DNA of 36,795 nucleotides from contig NZ_JAIVFN010000034.1 in NCBI RefSeq assembly GCF_030015065.1, positions 1-36,795 of the forward strand, in the 5' to 3' direction. Below are positions 29,072 to 36,795 of this stretch, piece after piece; position 1 is the stretch's first letter, and the number at the start of each line of letters is the position of its first letter. Below the pieces are notes generated by a model that worked only from the letters and a program-made list of their open reading frames with translations, did no database searches and was not told where the DNA came from. Origin of the DNA: Xanthobacter autotrophicus. Lineage in GTDB: Bacteria; Pseudomonadota; Alphaproteobacteria; Rhizobiales; Xanthobacteraceae. A program made the position numbers and the translations under genes.

Positions 29072-29542
29072 TCAGTAGTTGGCCACTTCCGGGAACTTCC
29101 GGATCATCTCGACGCCCGAGGTGACGAATTTCGTCCCCTCCTCGCCCAGCTTGGCGAGATTGTCGAAACCGTAGCGGTGGACATCCCGCAGTTGCTTGTT
29201 GACCACGATCAGCCGGCCGCCGATGAGCACCATGCGGCCGAAGCCTTCGTGGCTCATCTTCAGCATGGGGGTGATCATCACCTTGGTCTCACGCTCGATC
29301 ATGAGGCACACGGCGTTGAAGAACAGCTCCATCCGCCAGATGGTCTCGGGATCGGGATCACCGATGATGGGGAGGGCGCGGCGCGCCTCCTTGTCCACGA
29401 TATAGGGCGCGATCAGATCGAGATCGGCCTTTCCTTCCCACGCGCCGTGGGTGTCCTGGGCGCGCCAGACCTTGATGAGTTCCTTGACGAACGGATTGTC
29501 TTCTGCCGACACCGGTTCGATCACTTGCGCTGCTTCGGACAT
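29072..29542 (-). CDS. NifX-associated protein (DUF269)
   Basis: This 156-aa protein is the NifX-associated DUF269 family: [21 protein letters not shown] and a [34 protein letters not shown] core are diagnostic. Its biochemical role is unknown but it consistently sits between nifX and DUF683. The start at 29542 (MSEAAQ) has GAGG 6 bases upstream; ATGs at 29548 and 29554 are alternatives. It is 8 bases after the nifX stop, in an operon. Confidence 0.93.
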   Translation of the reverse strand: MSEAAQVIEPVSAEDNPFVKELIKVWRAQDTHGAWEGKADLDLIAPYIVDKEARRALPIIGDPDPETIWRMELFFNAVCLMIERETKVMITPMLKMSHEGFGRMVLIGGRLIVVNKQLRDVHRYGFDNLAKLGEEGTKFVTSGVEMIRKFPEVANY

Positions 29543-29550
29543 GTCCATCC

Positions 29551-29946
29551 TCATTCATCAAAATCGAAAGTACGTTCCTGGCCCTTCGACATCACCTTGC
29601 GCAGCCAGGGCGGCGGCGTGCCACGCAGCACCGTGGTCAGCTTCTCGATGAGGTCTTCGATCTCCTCGGGCTGGTTCACCTTCATGGGGTGGATGTTGTT
29701 CGCCACCACCCGCGCCGCGCCCGAGCCACCGATTGCGGCCACGTAGAGGATCGCGCAGTCCTTGATCGCCTCGATCTTCGGGGCGAGCTTGTCCTCGTTG
29801 CCATCCTCCTTCAGGTCGCCGTCGAACTCGATGGCTTCCACGAAGTGGTGACTTTCCGGGCCAACCTCGTAGATGGCGATGTTCTTGGCCCACCCGAAAT
29901 GGGCATCGACCCGTTTGAGGTCCTGGGTTGCAAATGCGACTTTCAT
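29551..29946 (-). CDS. nifX: NifX, FeMo-co biosynthesis carrier
   Basis: The 131-aa protein has the NifX/NafY fold: [21 protein letters not shown] at the start and [24 protein letters not shown]. NifX binds NifB-co and VK-cluster between NifB and NifE/NifN. It lies 24 bases after nifN. The C-terminus is Trp/Arg rich ([19 protein letters not shown]). The normal NifX length is respected. The start ATG is the only reasonable one. Confidence 0.96.
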   Translation of the reverse strand: MKVAFATQDLKRVDAHFGWAKNIAIYEVGPESHHFVEAIEFDGDLKEDGNEDKLAPKIEAIKDCAILYVAAIGGSGAARVVANNIHPMKVNQPEEIEDLIEKLTTVLRGTPPPWLRKVMSKGQERTFDFDE

Positions 29947-29970
29947 GGGAGGGTGCGCCTCTGCTCGTTC

Positions 29971-31398
29971 TTAGTGATGGGCCGTGCTCACGGCGGAGCC
30001 GTGGGTGGGCGTCGCCGCAGGGGCATGGGAGTGGCCGTGGCCATCCCCGTCCCACGGATTCTTCCAGGTGTCGGGCGTCACCTCGTGGTTCGCCTCGTGA
30101 TCGGCGATGCACAGGTTCGCCAGCGTGAAGATCAACTCCCGGGTGCCGCGGTAGCCGGCGATCATCCGGTGCCCGGCTCCGATGCGATCGAACATGGGAA
30201 TGCCGATGCGGTGGAACGGAATGTTCAGGCGCTCCGCCGCCTGCCGGCCATGGGAGTGGGTCAGCAGCAGGTCGCAACCACGCTCCTTGGCCAGCGTCTC
30301 CAGGTCCTCGAGGTCGCCGAGCAGCACCTCTTCCGCCGGCAGCTTCTCGAACACCGGCGACTGGGTCGTGGTGACGGCGGTCGTGATGTGTGTGCCCATC
30401 TCATGGAGCATGGAGGCCACATCGTACAGAAGGTCCGGCTCGGCGCCGATGGCGAGCTTGCGCCCGCCCAGATGGAAATGCGCGTCCAGCATGGCGTCCA
30501 CGAGTTGCCCGCGCTGGCGGCGATACTTCCTGGGCACCTCGCGTCCCGAGATCTCGCTCAGGAACATAAAGAACTCGTCGTTCGGCCCAAGCCCGCAAAG
30601 CCGCTCGAACAGGCGATAGGGGATGCCCGTCTTCTTCTGCATGGCCTCGGCCGCGGCCCGCATCTGCTCGCCGATGGCGATGGTCCAGGACGCCTGGCCC
30701 ATGGCGGCCACCTCCTGGACGCTGATGCCGCCGATGGTGGTCGGGGTGAAATCGTCAGGAATGTGCCCGTCGAGCGAGCCCGCGAGATCCGGAAGGAAGG
30801 AGGGCTCGAGGCCGAAATCCTCCAGGATAGTGCGCAATTCGTCGAGGTCGCCCGGCGACAGATGCGAGCCCGGCAGCACGTTGACACGCTTTGGATCGGG
30901 CGTGGCGTCCGGCTCCGGCTTCTTCACCAGCACCTGGACCATCTTCTCGACCGTCTTCTCCCAGCCGTCCTGGAAGGCACCCTTGAAGTCCGGCGTCGAG
31001 ACATAGACCATCGGGAAGTCGGCGAGCTGCGGATACTTATCTCGGATCAGCTTGATATAGCCATCCACATCGTCACCCTTGGTCTCGGTGACGCCGGTGG
31101 AGCAGATGCCGATGATTTCCGGCTTGGTCCGGTTATAGATGTTGAGGACCGCCTGCTCCACATTGTCCAGTCCGCCGAGCACGGTGGCAACCTCGCTCAT
31201 GGCGGTGGTCTGGAGCGGGATCGCCTCCTTGAAGTGGCGCACGAACAGCACCAGGCCGAACGAGGTGCAGCCCTGCGAGCCGTGCAGCAGCGGCATGGCG
31301 CCCCGAAGCCCCATGAAGGCGAGCGCACCACCAATGGGCTGGCTCATCTTCAGGGGATTGACGGCGCAGGCCTTCTTGCCCTGAACGAATTTCGCCAT
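29971..31398 (-). CDS. nifN: NifN, FeMo-co scaffold subunit
   Basis: This 475-aa protein is the beta subunit of the NifEN scaffold on which FeMo-co is completed with Mo and homocitrate. Visible are KACAVNPLKMSQPIGGALA (C11) and GSQGCTSF (C44), the bridging [4Fe-4S] region, and STGVTETKGDDV. The C-terminal tail is unusual: DGDGHGHSHAPAATPTHGS to STAHH is histidine-rich (about seven His in 24 residues) and could bind metal. GGAGG precedes the ATG at 31398. Ten bases after nifE. Confidence 0.97.
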   Translation of the reverse strand: MAKFVQGKKACAVNPLKMSQPIGGALAFMGLRGAMPLLHGSQGCTSFGLVLFVRHFKEAIPLQTTAMSEVATVLGGLDNVEQAVLNIYNRTKPEIIGICSTGVTETKGDDVDGYIKLIRDKYPQLADFPMVYVSTPDFKGAFQDGWEKTVEKMVQVLVKKPEPDATPDPKRVNVLPGSHLSPGDLDELRTILEDFGLEPSFLPDLAGSLDGHIPDDFTPTTIGGISVQEVAAMGQASWTIAIGEQMRAAAEAMQKKTGIPYRLFERLCGLGPNDEFFMFLSEISGREVPRKYRRQRGQLVDAMLDAHFHLGGRKLAIGAEPDLLYDVASMLHEMGTHITTAVTTTQSPVFEKLPAEEVLLGDLEDLETLAKERGCDLLLTHSHGRQAAERLNIPFHRIGIPMFDRIGAGHRMIAGYRGTRELIFTLANLCIADHEANHEVTPDTWKNPWDGDGHGHSHAPAATPTHGSAVSTAHH

Positions 31399-31407
31399 CG
31401 CCGCCTC

Positions 31408-33306
31408 CTATTCCGCTGCCACGAGGGTGGCGGGCACACTGGTAGACGCCGCGGCATCCAGCATCTCCTCAATGCGCTCGGCGCAACCGCCGCAGCCGCT
31501 GGAGGCCTTGGTCTGCGCCTTCACATCGGCGAGATTGCTCGCGCCGGCGTGGATGGCATCCTCGATGGCGCCTACATCCACGCTCTTGCAATTGCACACT
31601 TTCTTGGCCCGCCGCTTGGCTTCCGCCGCGATCGGGTCGAGCTCGGGCTCTTCCGCGGGGACAAGACCCCTGGCCTCGAAGATCTCCTCAATCCGCACGC
31701 TGCATGCGCCGCAACCACCGGACGCATTGGTATGCGTGCGCACCCCCTCCACCGTGGTGAGGCCGTGGGCCGCGATGGCATCCTCGATGGTGCCGAGGTC
31801 CACGCTCTTGCAGTTGCAGATCTTCTTGGAGCGCCGGGCCTTTTCGGCCGCCACCGGATCAGCGGCAAGGGCGGCGGCTTCCGCCTCCATCTCGGCGATG
31901 GCGCGGTTCTGCCAGTTGTTGGCGGGATTGTCCCACGGGGCGGGCTTGCGCACCTGTTCCCAGATGGGGTTGTAGAGCGCCTTGTCAATCTCCTCGACCA
32001 GCTTCACCATGCCCACATAGCCCATATAGGCGTGGTGGCGCTCCTGGTTGATGTCGAGCCACGGCATGGCCGCTTTCAGGGCGATGAACTGCGAGCGGCC
32101 GCCCGAGAGCATGATGTCGGCCTTCGCGTCCTTCAGCATCTTGTACATTTCGCGGGGCGTCATGTCGTCGATCATGTGGGCGTCCTGCCCCATGAGCTCC
32201 TTGATGCGCTCCTTGTCCTCCTTGGTGGACTTCTTGACGGAGGTACCCACCAGCTCGAGACCCGCCTCCTGCAACGCGGCCACCACCGACCAGGACTTCA
32301 CGCCGCCGGTGATGAGCAGCACCTTCTTGTCCTTGAAGCGGGGCTTGTACTTGGCGATCGCCGCCCAGGCCCTCGCCTCCTCGCGCTCGATGATGGCTTC
32401 GGTCCGGTCCATCAGTTCCGGGTCGGCGCCGCGCTCGATGAGCATGCGGGCGATCTCGCGGAGGGAATCGGAGGAGTCCTGGATGCCGTAGAACGAGCCC
32501 TCGAAGAAGGGAATGTCGTAGCGCTCCTCCATCTTACGGGCCACGTTGATCATGGCCTTGGAGCACACCATCATCGCCGCCTTGGCGCGATGGGAGGCGG
32601 CCACGTCCTTGTAGCGGCCGTCACCCGAGATGCAGGCGAGGATGCGGATGCCGAGCTCGTCGAGCAGCGGCTTCACCTGCCACAGCTCTCCGGAAAGATT
32701 GTATTCACCGATGATGTTGATGTCGTAGGGCGTCGTGTATTCGGGCTCTTCGGTGCCGATGACGTGCTGGAGGATAGCCTCGCCGGCAAGCTTGTTGCCC
32801 AGATTCTTCGGACCCACGAAGCCGGGAGAGTTCACCGGGATCACCGGCGTTCCGAACTTCTCCTTGGCCGCCTTGCAAACCGCGTCGATGTCATCGCCGA
32901 TCATGGCGGGCACGCAGGTCTGATAGACGAAGACGGCGGGCGGGTTGTACTTCTCGATGATTTCCTTGATCGACTTGAACAGACGCTTCTCACCGCCGAA
33001 CACCACATCGGTCTCGTTGATATCGGTGGTGAAGCCGGTGCGCCAGATCTGCGAGCCGGACGATTTCGCGCCGCGATTGTCCCAGCTGTTGCCCTCGCAG
33101 GCGATGGGGCCATGGACGAGATGAGCCACGTCGGTCAAAGGCTGCAGGGCGATCTTTGCCCCGTCGAAGGCACAGCCGCCGGCAGCGCCGCCGGGCTGGA
33201 GCTGCTTGGTGCACCCTTTTTTCTTTTCCGCCTCCGATTTGTTCTGGTTCTTCGCGCAGCCGGGCTCGTTGAAGACTTCCTGGATCGTGGCGGAAACCGA
33301 GCTCAT
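31408..33306 (-). CDS. nifE: NifE with two C-terminal BFD-type [2Fe-2S] domains
   Basis: The 632-aa protein is the alpha subunit of NifEN. The core (about 1-470) shows GCAFDGA (C45), GPIACEGNSWD (C70) and a QTCVPAM cysteine. Beyond it lie two repeats of a bacterioferritin-associated-ferredoxin fold: CNCKSVDLGTIEDAI ... GGCGACSV (C497, C499, C532, C535) and CNCKSVDVGAIEDAI ... SGCGGCAE (C571, C573, C605, C608). Each has C-x-C-x31/32-C-x2-C, like the central [2Fe-2S] site of NifU. The ATG at 33306 has AAGGAGAG upstream; a TTG at 33324 is less likely. Ordinary NifE is about 475 aa. Confidence 0.97.
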   Translation of the reverse strand: MSSVSATIQEVFNEPGCAKNQNKSEAEKKKGCTKQLQPGGAAGGCAFDGAKIALQPLTDVAHLVHGPIACEGNSWDNRGAKSSGSQIWRTGFTTDINETDVVFGGEKRLFKSIKEIIEKYNPPAVFVYQTCVPAMIGDDIDAVCKAAKEKFGTPVIPVNSPGFVGPKNLGNKLAGEAILQHVIGTEEPEYTTPYDINIIGEYNLSGELWQVKPLLDELGIRILACISGDGRYKDVAASHRAKAAMMVCSKAMINVARKMEERYDIPFFEGSFYGIQDSSDSLREIARMLIERGADPELMDRTEAIIEREEARAWAAIAKYKPRFKDKKVLLITGGVKSWSVVAALQEAGLELVGTSVKKSTKEDKERIKELMGQDAHMIDDMTPREMYKMLKDAKADIMLSGGRSQFIALKAAMPWLDINQERHHAYMGYVGMVKLVEEIDKALYNPIWEQVRKPAPWDNPANNWQNRAIAEMEAEAAALAADPVAAEKARRSKKICNCKSVDLGTIEDAIAAHGLTTVEGVRTHTNASGGCGACSVRIEEIFEARGLVPAEEPELDPIAAEAKRRAKKVCNCKSVDVGAIEDAIHAGASNLADVKAQTKASSGCGGCAERIEEMLDAAASTSVPATLVAAE

Positions 33307-33371
33307 GGATCTCTCCTTCGACAAGCGGGCTGTGTAAAGATCAGAACTTCCGAAAGGGGCAGGCTCCCGTT

Positions 33372-33405
33372 CGATCCGGCCCGGGCGGGGCCCCGGGCCG
33401 GATCG
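33372..33405 (-). terminator. 14-bp hairpin between nifK and nifE
   Basis: CGATCCGGCCCGGG pairs perfectly with its complement across a 6-base loop. There is no U-tract on the minus strand, so it is probably an attenuator or mRNA-stability element in the operon. Confidence 0.6.
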
Positions 33406-33426
33406 ATTGTCGTCAGACTTCTGCGA

Positions 33427-34986
33427 TCAACGGATGATGTCGAACGAGTAGTCGGTCTTGGCGGGGACGATGGTGTTCTGGTCGATGGTGTCGAAGATCT
33501 TGTCCAGGATCCACACCAGAACGTTCATGCCGCCCTGATAGCCCCACACCGGGTAACGGTGGTGGTGGTGACGGTCGAACACCGGGAAGCCGATGCGGAT
33601 CAGCGGGGTGCCCGTGTCACGCTCCAGATACTTGCCGTAGGTATTGCCGATCAGGAAGTCCACCGGCTCCGTGAAGAGCAGGGAGCGCATGTGCCAGAGG
33701 TCGCGCCCGGGATAGACGTGGCAGTTCTGGCCGAACGGCGAAGAGTCGAACAGCTTCTGCACCTTGTCGGCCCACTTCTGGTTGCCGTTGGTGGCAAGCA
33801 CGTGGGTGGGTTCCGCACCGAGCTCCAGGAGGAAGCCGGCGAGGCCGAGGCAGAGGTCCGGATCGCCGTAGATGGCGAACTTCTTGCCGTGGATGTGGGC
33901 GTTGGAGTCGGCGATAGCGTCCACCAGGCGGCCGCGCTCGCGGGCGAGCTCCTCGGGGATCTCCTTGCCGGTGATCCGCGACACCGCCATGAGGAACTCG
34001 TCGGTGCCCTTCACGCCAACCGGGTGGTTGAAGGCGACGACTTCCTGGCCGTGGTTGGCGATGAGCGGCAGGGTCTTCTCGGTGCAGTATTCCTGCATGG
34101 AGATGGTGGCCTTGGCGTGCAGCGCGTTGGCCGCCTCTTCCAGGGTGGTGCCACCGTCATACATGCGGAATTCGCCGTCGGTGGGGGTATCCCACACTTC
34201 GGAATTGTCGGCGAGGATCGTGTAGTCGACGCCCATCACGTTGAAGAGACGCTTGATTTCGCGCAGGTTGCCGACGGTATAGCCGTCGAAGCCGCCGATG
34301 AAGTTGATCTTCTCGTTGGGGACGCGCTCGAGCTTCGGCGCGGTGCCGGCCTTGCCGTCCCAGAAGTGCTCGAAGATGCCCTTGAGCACGTTGTCGTAGC
34401 CGGTGATGTGGCTGCCGACGAAGGCCGGGGTGTGGGCGAAGGGAACGTCGTATTCCTGGGGAACCGAGCCCTTTTCCTTGGCGGTCTTGATGAAGGCGTT
34501 CAGGTCGTCACCGATGACTTCCGCCATGCAGGTGGTGGAGACCGAAATCATCTTCGGCTTGTACATGTTGTAGGTGTTGGCGAGGCCGTCGATCATGTTG
34601 TTGAGGCCGCCGAACACCGCCGCGTCTTCCGTCATGGAGGAGGACACGCAGGAGCTGGGCTCCTTGAAGTGACGCGAGAAGTGCGAGCGATAATACGCAA
34701 CGCAGCCCTGCGAGCCGTGCACGAAGGGAATGGTCTCCTCGAAGCCCACCGCGGCGAACACCGCGCCGAGCGGCTGGCAGGCCTTGGCCGGGTTCACGGT
34801 CAGGGCTTCACGGGCGAAGTTGAGTTCCTTGTACTCGGGGGTCTTGGCCCACTCGCGGACGCGCTCGACTTCGGCGGGATCGCGGGGGTTCTCGAACAGC
34901 TTCTTCTTGTTGGCCAGCATCTGCTGGTACTCGGGACCGCGGAACAGCTCGAAGTGATCGAGCACGTTATCTGCATTCTGTGGCAT
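33427..34986 (-). CDS. nifK: NifK, nitrogenase MoFe protein beta subunit
   Basis: The 519-aa protein has P-cluster cysteines C70 (AKACQPLG), C95 (GSQGCVAY) and C153 (TTCMAEV), matching the positions in Azotobacter. It forms the alpha2-beta2 MoFe protein with NifD. Length is normal for proteobacterial NifK. The gap to nifD (84 bases) contains a 10-bp hairpin, and that to nifE (120 bases) a 14-bp hairpin. ATG at 34986 follows AGGGG. Confidence 0.99.
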   Translation of the reverse strand: MPQNADNVLDHFELFRGPEYQQMLANKKKLFENPRDPAEVERVREWAKTPEYKELNFAREALTVNPAKACQPLGAVFAAVGFEETIPFVHGSQGCVAYYRSHFSRHFKEPSSCVSSSMTEDAAVFGGLNNMIDGLANTYNMYKPKMISVSTTCMAEVIGDDLNAFIKTAKEKGSVPQEYDVPFAHTPAFVGSHITGYDNVLKGIFEHFWDGKAGTAPKLERVPNEKINFIGGFDGYTVGNLREIKRLFNVMGVDYTILADNSEVWDTPTDGEFRMYDGGTTLEEAANALHAKATISMQEYCTEKTLPLIANHGQEVVAFNHPVGVKGTDEFLMAVSRITGKEIPEELARERGRLVDAIADSNAHIHGKKFAIYGDPDLCLGLAGFLLELGAEPTHVLATNGNQKWADKVQKLFDSSPFGQNCHVYPGRDLWHMRSLLFTEPVDFLIGNTYGKYLERDTGTPLIRIGFPVFDRHHHHRYPVWGYQGGMNVLVWILDKIFDTIDQNTIVPAKTDYSFDIIR

Positions 34987-35030
34987 CTCGAACCCCTATG
35001 GGTGGGTCAAACGGATCAAGCCCGCCGGTT

Positions 35031-35055
35031 GCCCCTCCCCGAAAAGGGGAGGGGC
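35031..35055 (-). terminator. Hairpin in the nifD-nifK gap
   Basis: GCCCCTCCCC pairs with GGGGAGGGGC around GAAAA. Without a U-tract it is more likely a stability or ribosome-spacing element than a terminator. Confidence 0.55.
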
Positions 35056-35070
35056 TTCGGGCTCAGGCGG

Positions 35071-36576
35071 TCACTCGGCCGCGAGCAGGCCCGGCTGCGC
35101 GGGCGCCTGCTTCCACGGAGCCTTGGTCATCTTCCAGACGGGGGAGTTGATGGCCATGTCCATGTCGCGGGCGAAGATGGCGAAGCCGTCATAGCCGTGA
35201 TACGGGCCGGAATAGTCCCAGGAGTGCATCTGCCGGAACGGCACACCCATCTTCTGGAACACATACTTTTCCTTGATGCCAGAGCCGACCAGGTCGGGCT
35301 GGATCTTCTCGACGAACTTCTCGAACTCATAGCCGGTCACGTCGTCATAGATGATCGTGCCATCCTTGACGTAGTGCTGGGCGGTGCGCTGATAGTCGTC
35401 GTTGTGGCCGAACTCGTAGCCCGTGCCAACCACTTCCATGCCGAGGTCTTCGTAGGCGCCGATCACGTGACGGGGACGCAGGCCGCCCACGTACAGCATG
35501 ACGGTCTTGCCCTCGAGGCGCGGACGGAACTTGGCGATGACCGCGTCCATCAGGGGCTGGTACTTCGCGATCACGCGCTCGGCACCTTCCTTGATCTTGT
35601 CGTCGAAGTAGCCGGCGATCTTGCGCAGCGACTCGGCGATCTTGGACGGGCCGAAGAAGTTGTACTCGCACCACGGGATCCCGAACTTCTCTTCCATATG
35701 GCGGGAGATGTAGTTCATGGAGCGGTAGCAGTGGAGGACGTTCAGCTTGGCCTTCGGGGTGGCCTCGAGCTCGGCGAGCGAGCCGTCGCCGGACCACTGG
35801 GCGATCACGCGCAGGCCCATCTCCTCGAGAAGGATACGGGAAGACCAGGCATCGCCGCCGATGTTGTAGTCGCCGATGATGGCGACGTCATACGGAGACG
35901 GCTCGAAGCGGGGGGCCGCATTCGGGTCCATCTTGTCGAACACCCAGTCACGGATCGCGTCGTTGGCGATGTGGTGGCCGAGCGACTGCGACACGCCGCG
36001 GAAACCTTCGCAGCGGACCGGCACGATGGTCTTGTTGTCGTATTCCTTGGACTTCGCCTTGGACACGGCCTCGATGTCGTCGCCGATGAGGCCGATCGGG
36101 CACTCGGACTGGACGGTGATGCCGTTGTTGAGCGGGAACAGCTCCTGGATTTCGTCCATGATCTTCGCGAGCTTCTTGTCGCCGCCGAAGACGATGTCCT
36201 TTTCCTGGAAGTCCGAGGTGAACTGCATCGTCACGAAGGTGTCGATGCCGGTCGTGCCGATGTAGTAGTTGCGGCGGGCGGCCCAGCTGTACTGGCCGCA
36301 GCCCACCGGGCCGTGGGAGATGTGGATCATGTCCTTGATGGGACCCCACACCACGCCCTTGGAACCGGCGTAAGCGCAGCCGCGGATCGTCATCACGCCC
36401 GGGATGGACTTGATGTTCGACTTCACGCCGCAATCGGACTTGCCGGATTCATGGACATTGAGGTGCTTCGCGCGGCGCTTCGCGGTCTTCTCGGGATAAA
36501 CCTTGAGAACTTCCGCGATGAGTTCCTTGTTGCGCGCCTTGATTTCAGCAACGCTTTGCGGTTGGGCCAAGCTCAT
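35071..36576 (-). CDS. nifD: NifD, nitrogenase MoFe protein alpha subunit
   Basis: The 501-aa protein reduces N2 at FeMo-co. P-cluster cysteines are C67 (IRGCAYA), C93 (GPVGCGQY) and C159 (QSECPIG). FeMo-co ligands are Cys283 in [10 protein letters not shown] and His451 in [16 protein letters not shown]. All are intact. The ATG at 36576 follows nifH by about 76 bases and a hairpin. No promoter lies in the gap, so it is read from the nifH promoter right of the window. Confidence 0.99.
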   Translation of the reverse strand: MSLAQPQSVAEIKARNKELIAEVLKVYPEKTAKRRAKHLNVHESGKSDCGVKSNIKSIPGVMTIRGCAYAGSKGVVWGPIKDMIHISHGPVGCGQYSWAARRNYYIGTTGIDTFVTMQFTSDFQEKDIVFGGDKKLAKIMDEIQELFPLNNGITVQSECPIGLIGDDIEAVSKAKSKEYDNKTIVPVRCEGFRGVSQSLGHHIANDAIRDWVFDKMDPNAAPRFEPSPYDVAIIGDYNIGGDAWSSRILLEEMGLRVIAQWSGDGSLAELEATPKAKLNVLHCYRSMNYISRHMEEKFGIPWCEYNFFGPSKIAESLRKIAGYFDDKIKEGAERVIAKYQPLMDAVIAKFRPRLEGKTVMLYVGGLRPRHVIGAYEDLGMEVVGTGYEFGHNDDYQRTAQHYVKDGTIIYDDVTGYEFEKFVEKIQPDLVGSGIKEKYVFQKMGVPFRQMHSWDYSGPYHGYDGFAIFARDMDMAINSPVWKMTKAPWKQAPAQPGLLAAE

Positions 36577-36610
36577 TTCGAAATCTCGCTCTCGTTTTGG
36601 ATGCCGTATG

Positions 36611-36640
36611 AAGGCCGACCCCGCAATTGGGGCCGGCCTT
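36611..36640 (-). terminator. Hairpin in the nifH-nifD gap
   Basis: AAGGCCGACCCC pairs with GGGGCCGGCCTT (one mismatch) around a 6-base loop. Hairpins here in other diazotrophs stabilise the nifH mRNA and allow its higher level. Confidence 0.65.
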
Positions 36641-36652
36641 GCGGGGACAGCG

Positions 36653-36795
<143 letters not shown>

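Overview
The window is a high-GC (roughly two-thirds G+C), densely packed nitrogen-fixation island from an alphaproteobacterium. The NifH, NifD, NifK and NifB types, the fixX remnant at the left edge, the NifA/sigma54 promoter architecture and the gene content suggest the Xanthobacter/Azorhizobium branch of the Rhizobiales. The genus is an inference, since no 16S or housekeeping marker is present. The window is cut inside fixX on the left and inside nifH on the right.

Layout. (1) 1-11,330 is an accessory nif region. It holds the 3' end of fixX, an Fe-S LRV-repeat protein, a dienelactone-hydrolase-like protein and several small unknowns. It also has a truncated haemoglobin operon with a Rieske ferredoxin, a glutathione-transferase-like protein, a SufT-like Fe-S factor, a TPR protein, a YqeB-like molybdo-enzyme maturation protein, and a bolA-grxD pair. 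(2) 11,550-18,060 is a leftward block: nifB-fdxN-iscA-TPR-LRV-nifZ-nifZ-DUF3024, then a separately promoted trio made of a small protein, a DegT-fold protein without the PLP lysine, and a ferredoxin-like protein without cysteines. (3) 18,385-21,676 is a leftward iscA-nifU(Nfu only)-nifS-nifT-SIR2-like operon. (4) 22,149-27,491 holds a rightward unknown gene, a leftward FAD amine-oxidase/Rieske pair, and a rightward group of a 153-aa unknown, a sulfurtransferase and two small proteins. (5) 27,742-36,795 is the core leftward operon nifH-D-K-E-N-X-DUF269-DUF683-fdxB-nifQ, with no internal -24/-12 promoter that I could find and GC-rich hairpins in the H-D, D-K and K-E gaps.

Regulation. I could read good sigma54 (-24/-12) promoters in front of the dienelactone-hydrolase-like gene, the 81-aa gene, the SufT-like gene, bolA, the 87-aa/DegT/ferredoxin-like trio, nifB, iscA and the 195-aa gene, plus weaker ones elsewhere. 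TGT-N10-ACA NifA activator sites lie upstream of four of them. The nifB control region also carries a perfect FixK/FNR box. Many of the unfamiliar genes therefore probably belong to the NifA regulon and are not bystanders.

How the parts fit. NifS, Nfu, the IscA proteins, the SufT-like protein, Grx4-BolA and the rhodanese can supply Fe-S clusters. NifB, FdxN, NifE, NifN, NifX, NifQ and possibly the YqeB-like protein build FeMo-co. NifZ, NifT and the TPR/LRV proteins probably assist maturation. FixX, FdxB and the Rieske proteins carry electrons, and the haemoglobin handles O2 or NO. The most unusual points are NifE with two appended C-terminal [2Fe-2S] BFD domains in a cluster whose NifU is reduced to its Nfu domain, the paired degenerate DegT and ferredoxin-like proteins under their own sigma54 promoter with a duplicated -24 element, and duplicated LRV and TPR genes.
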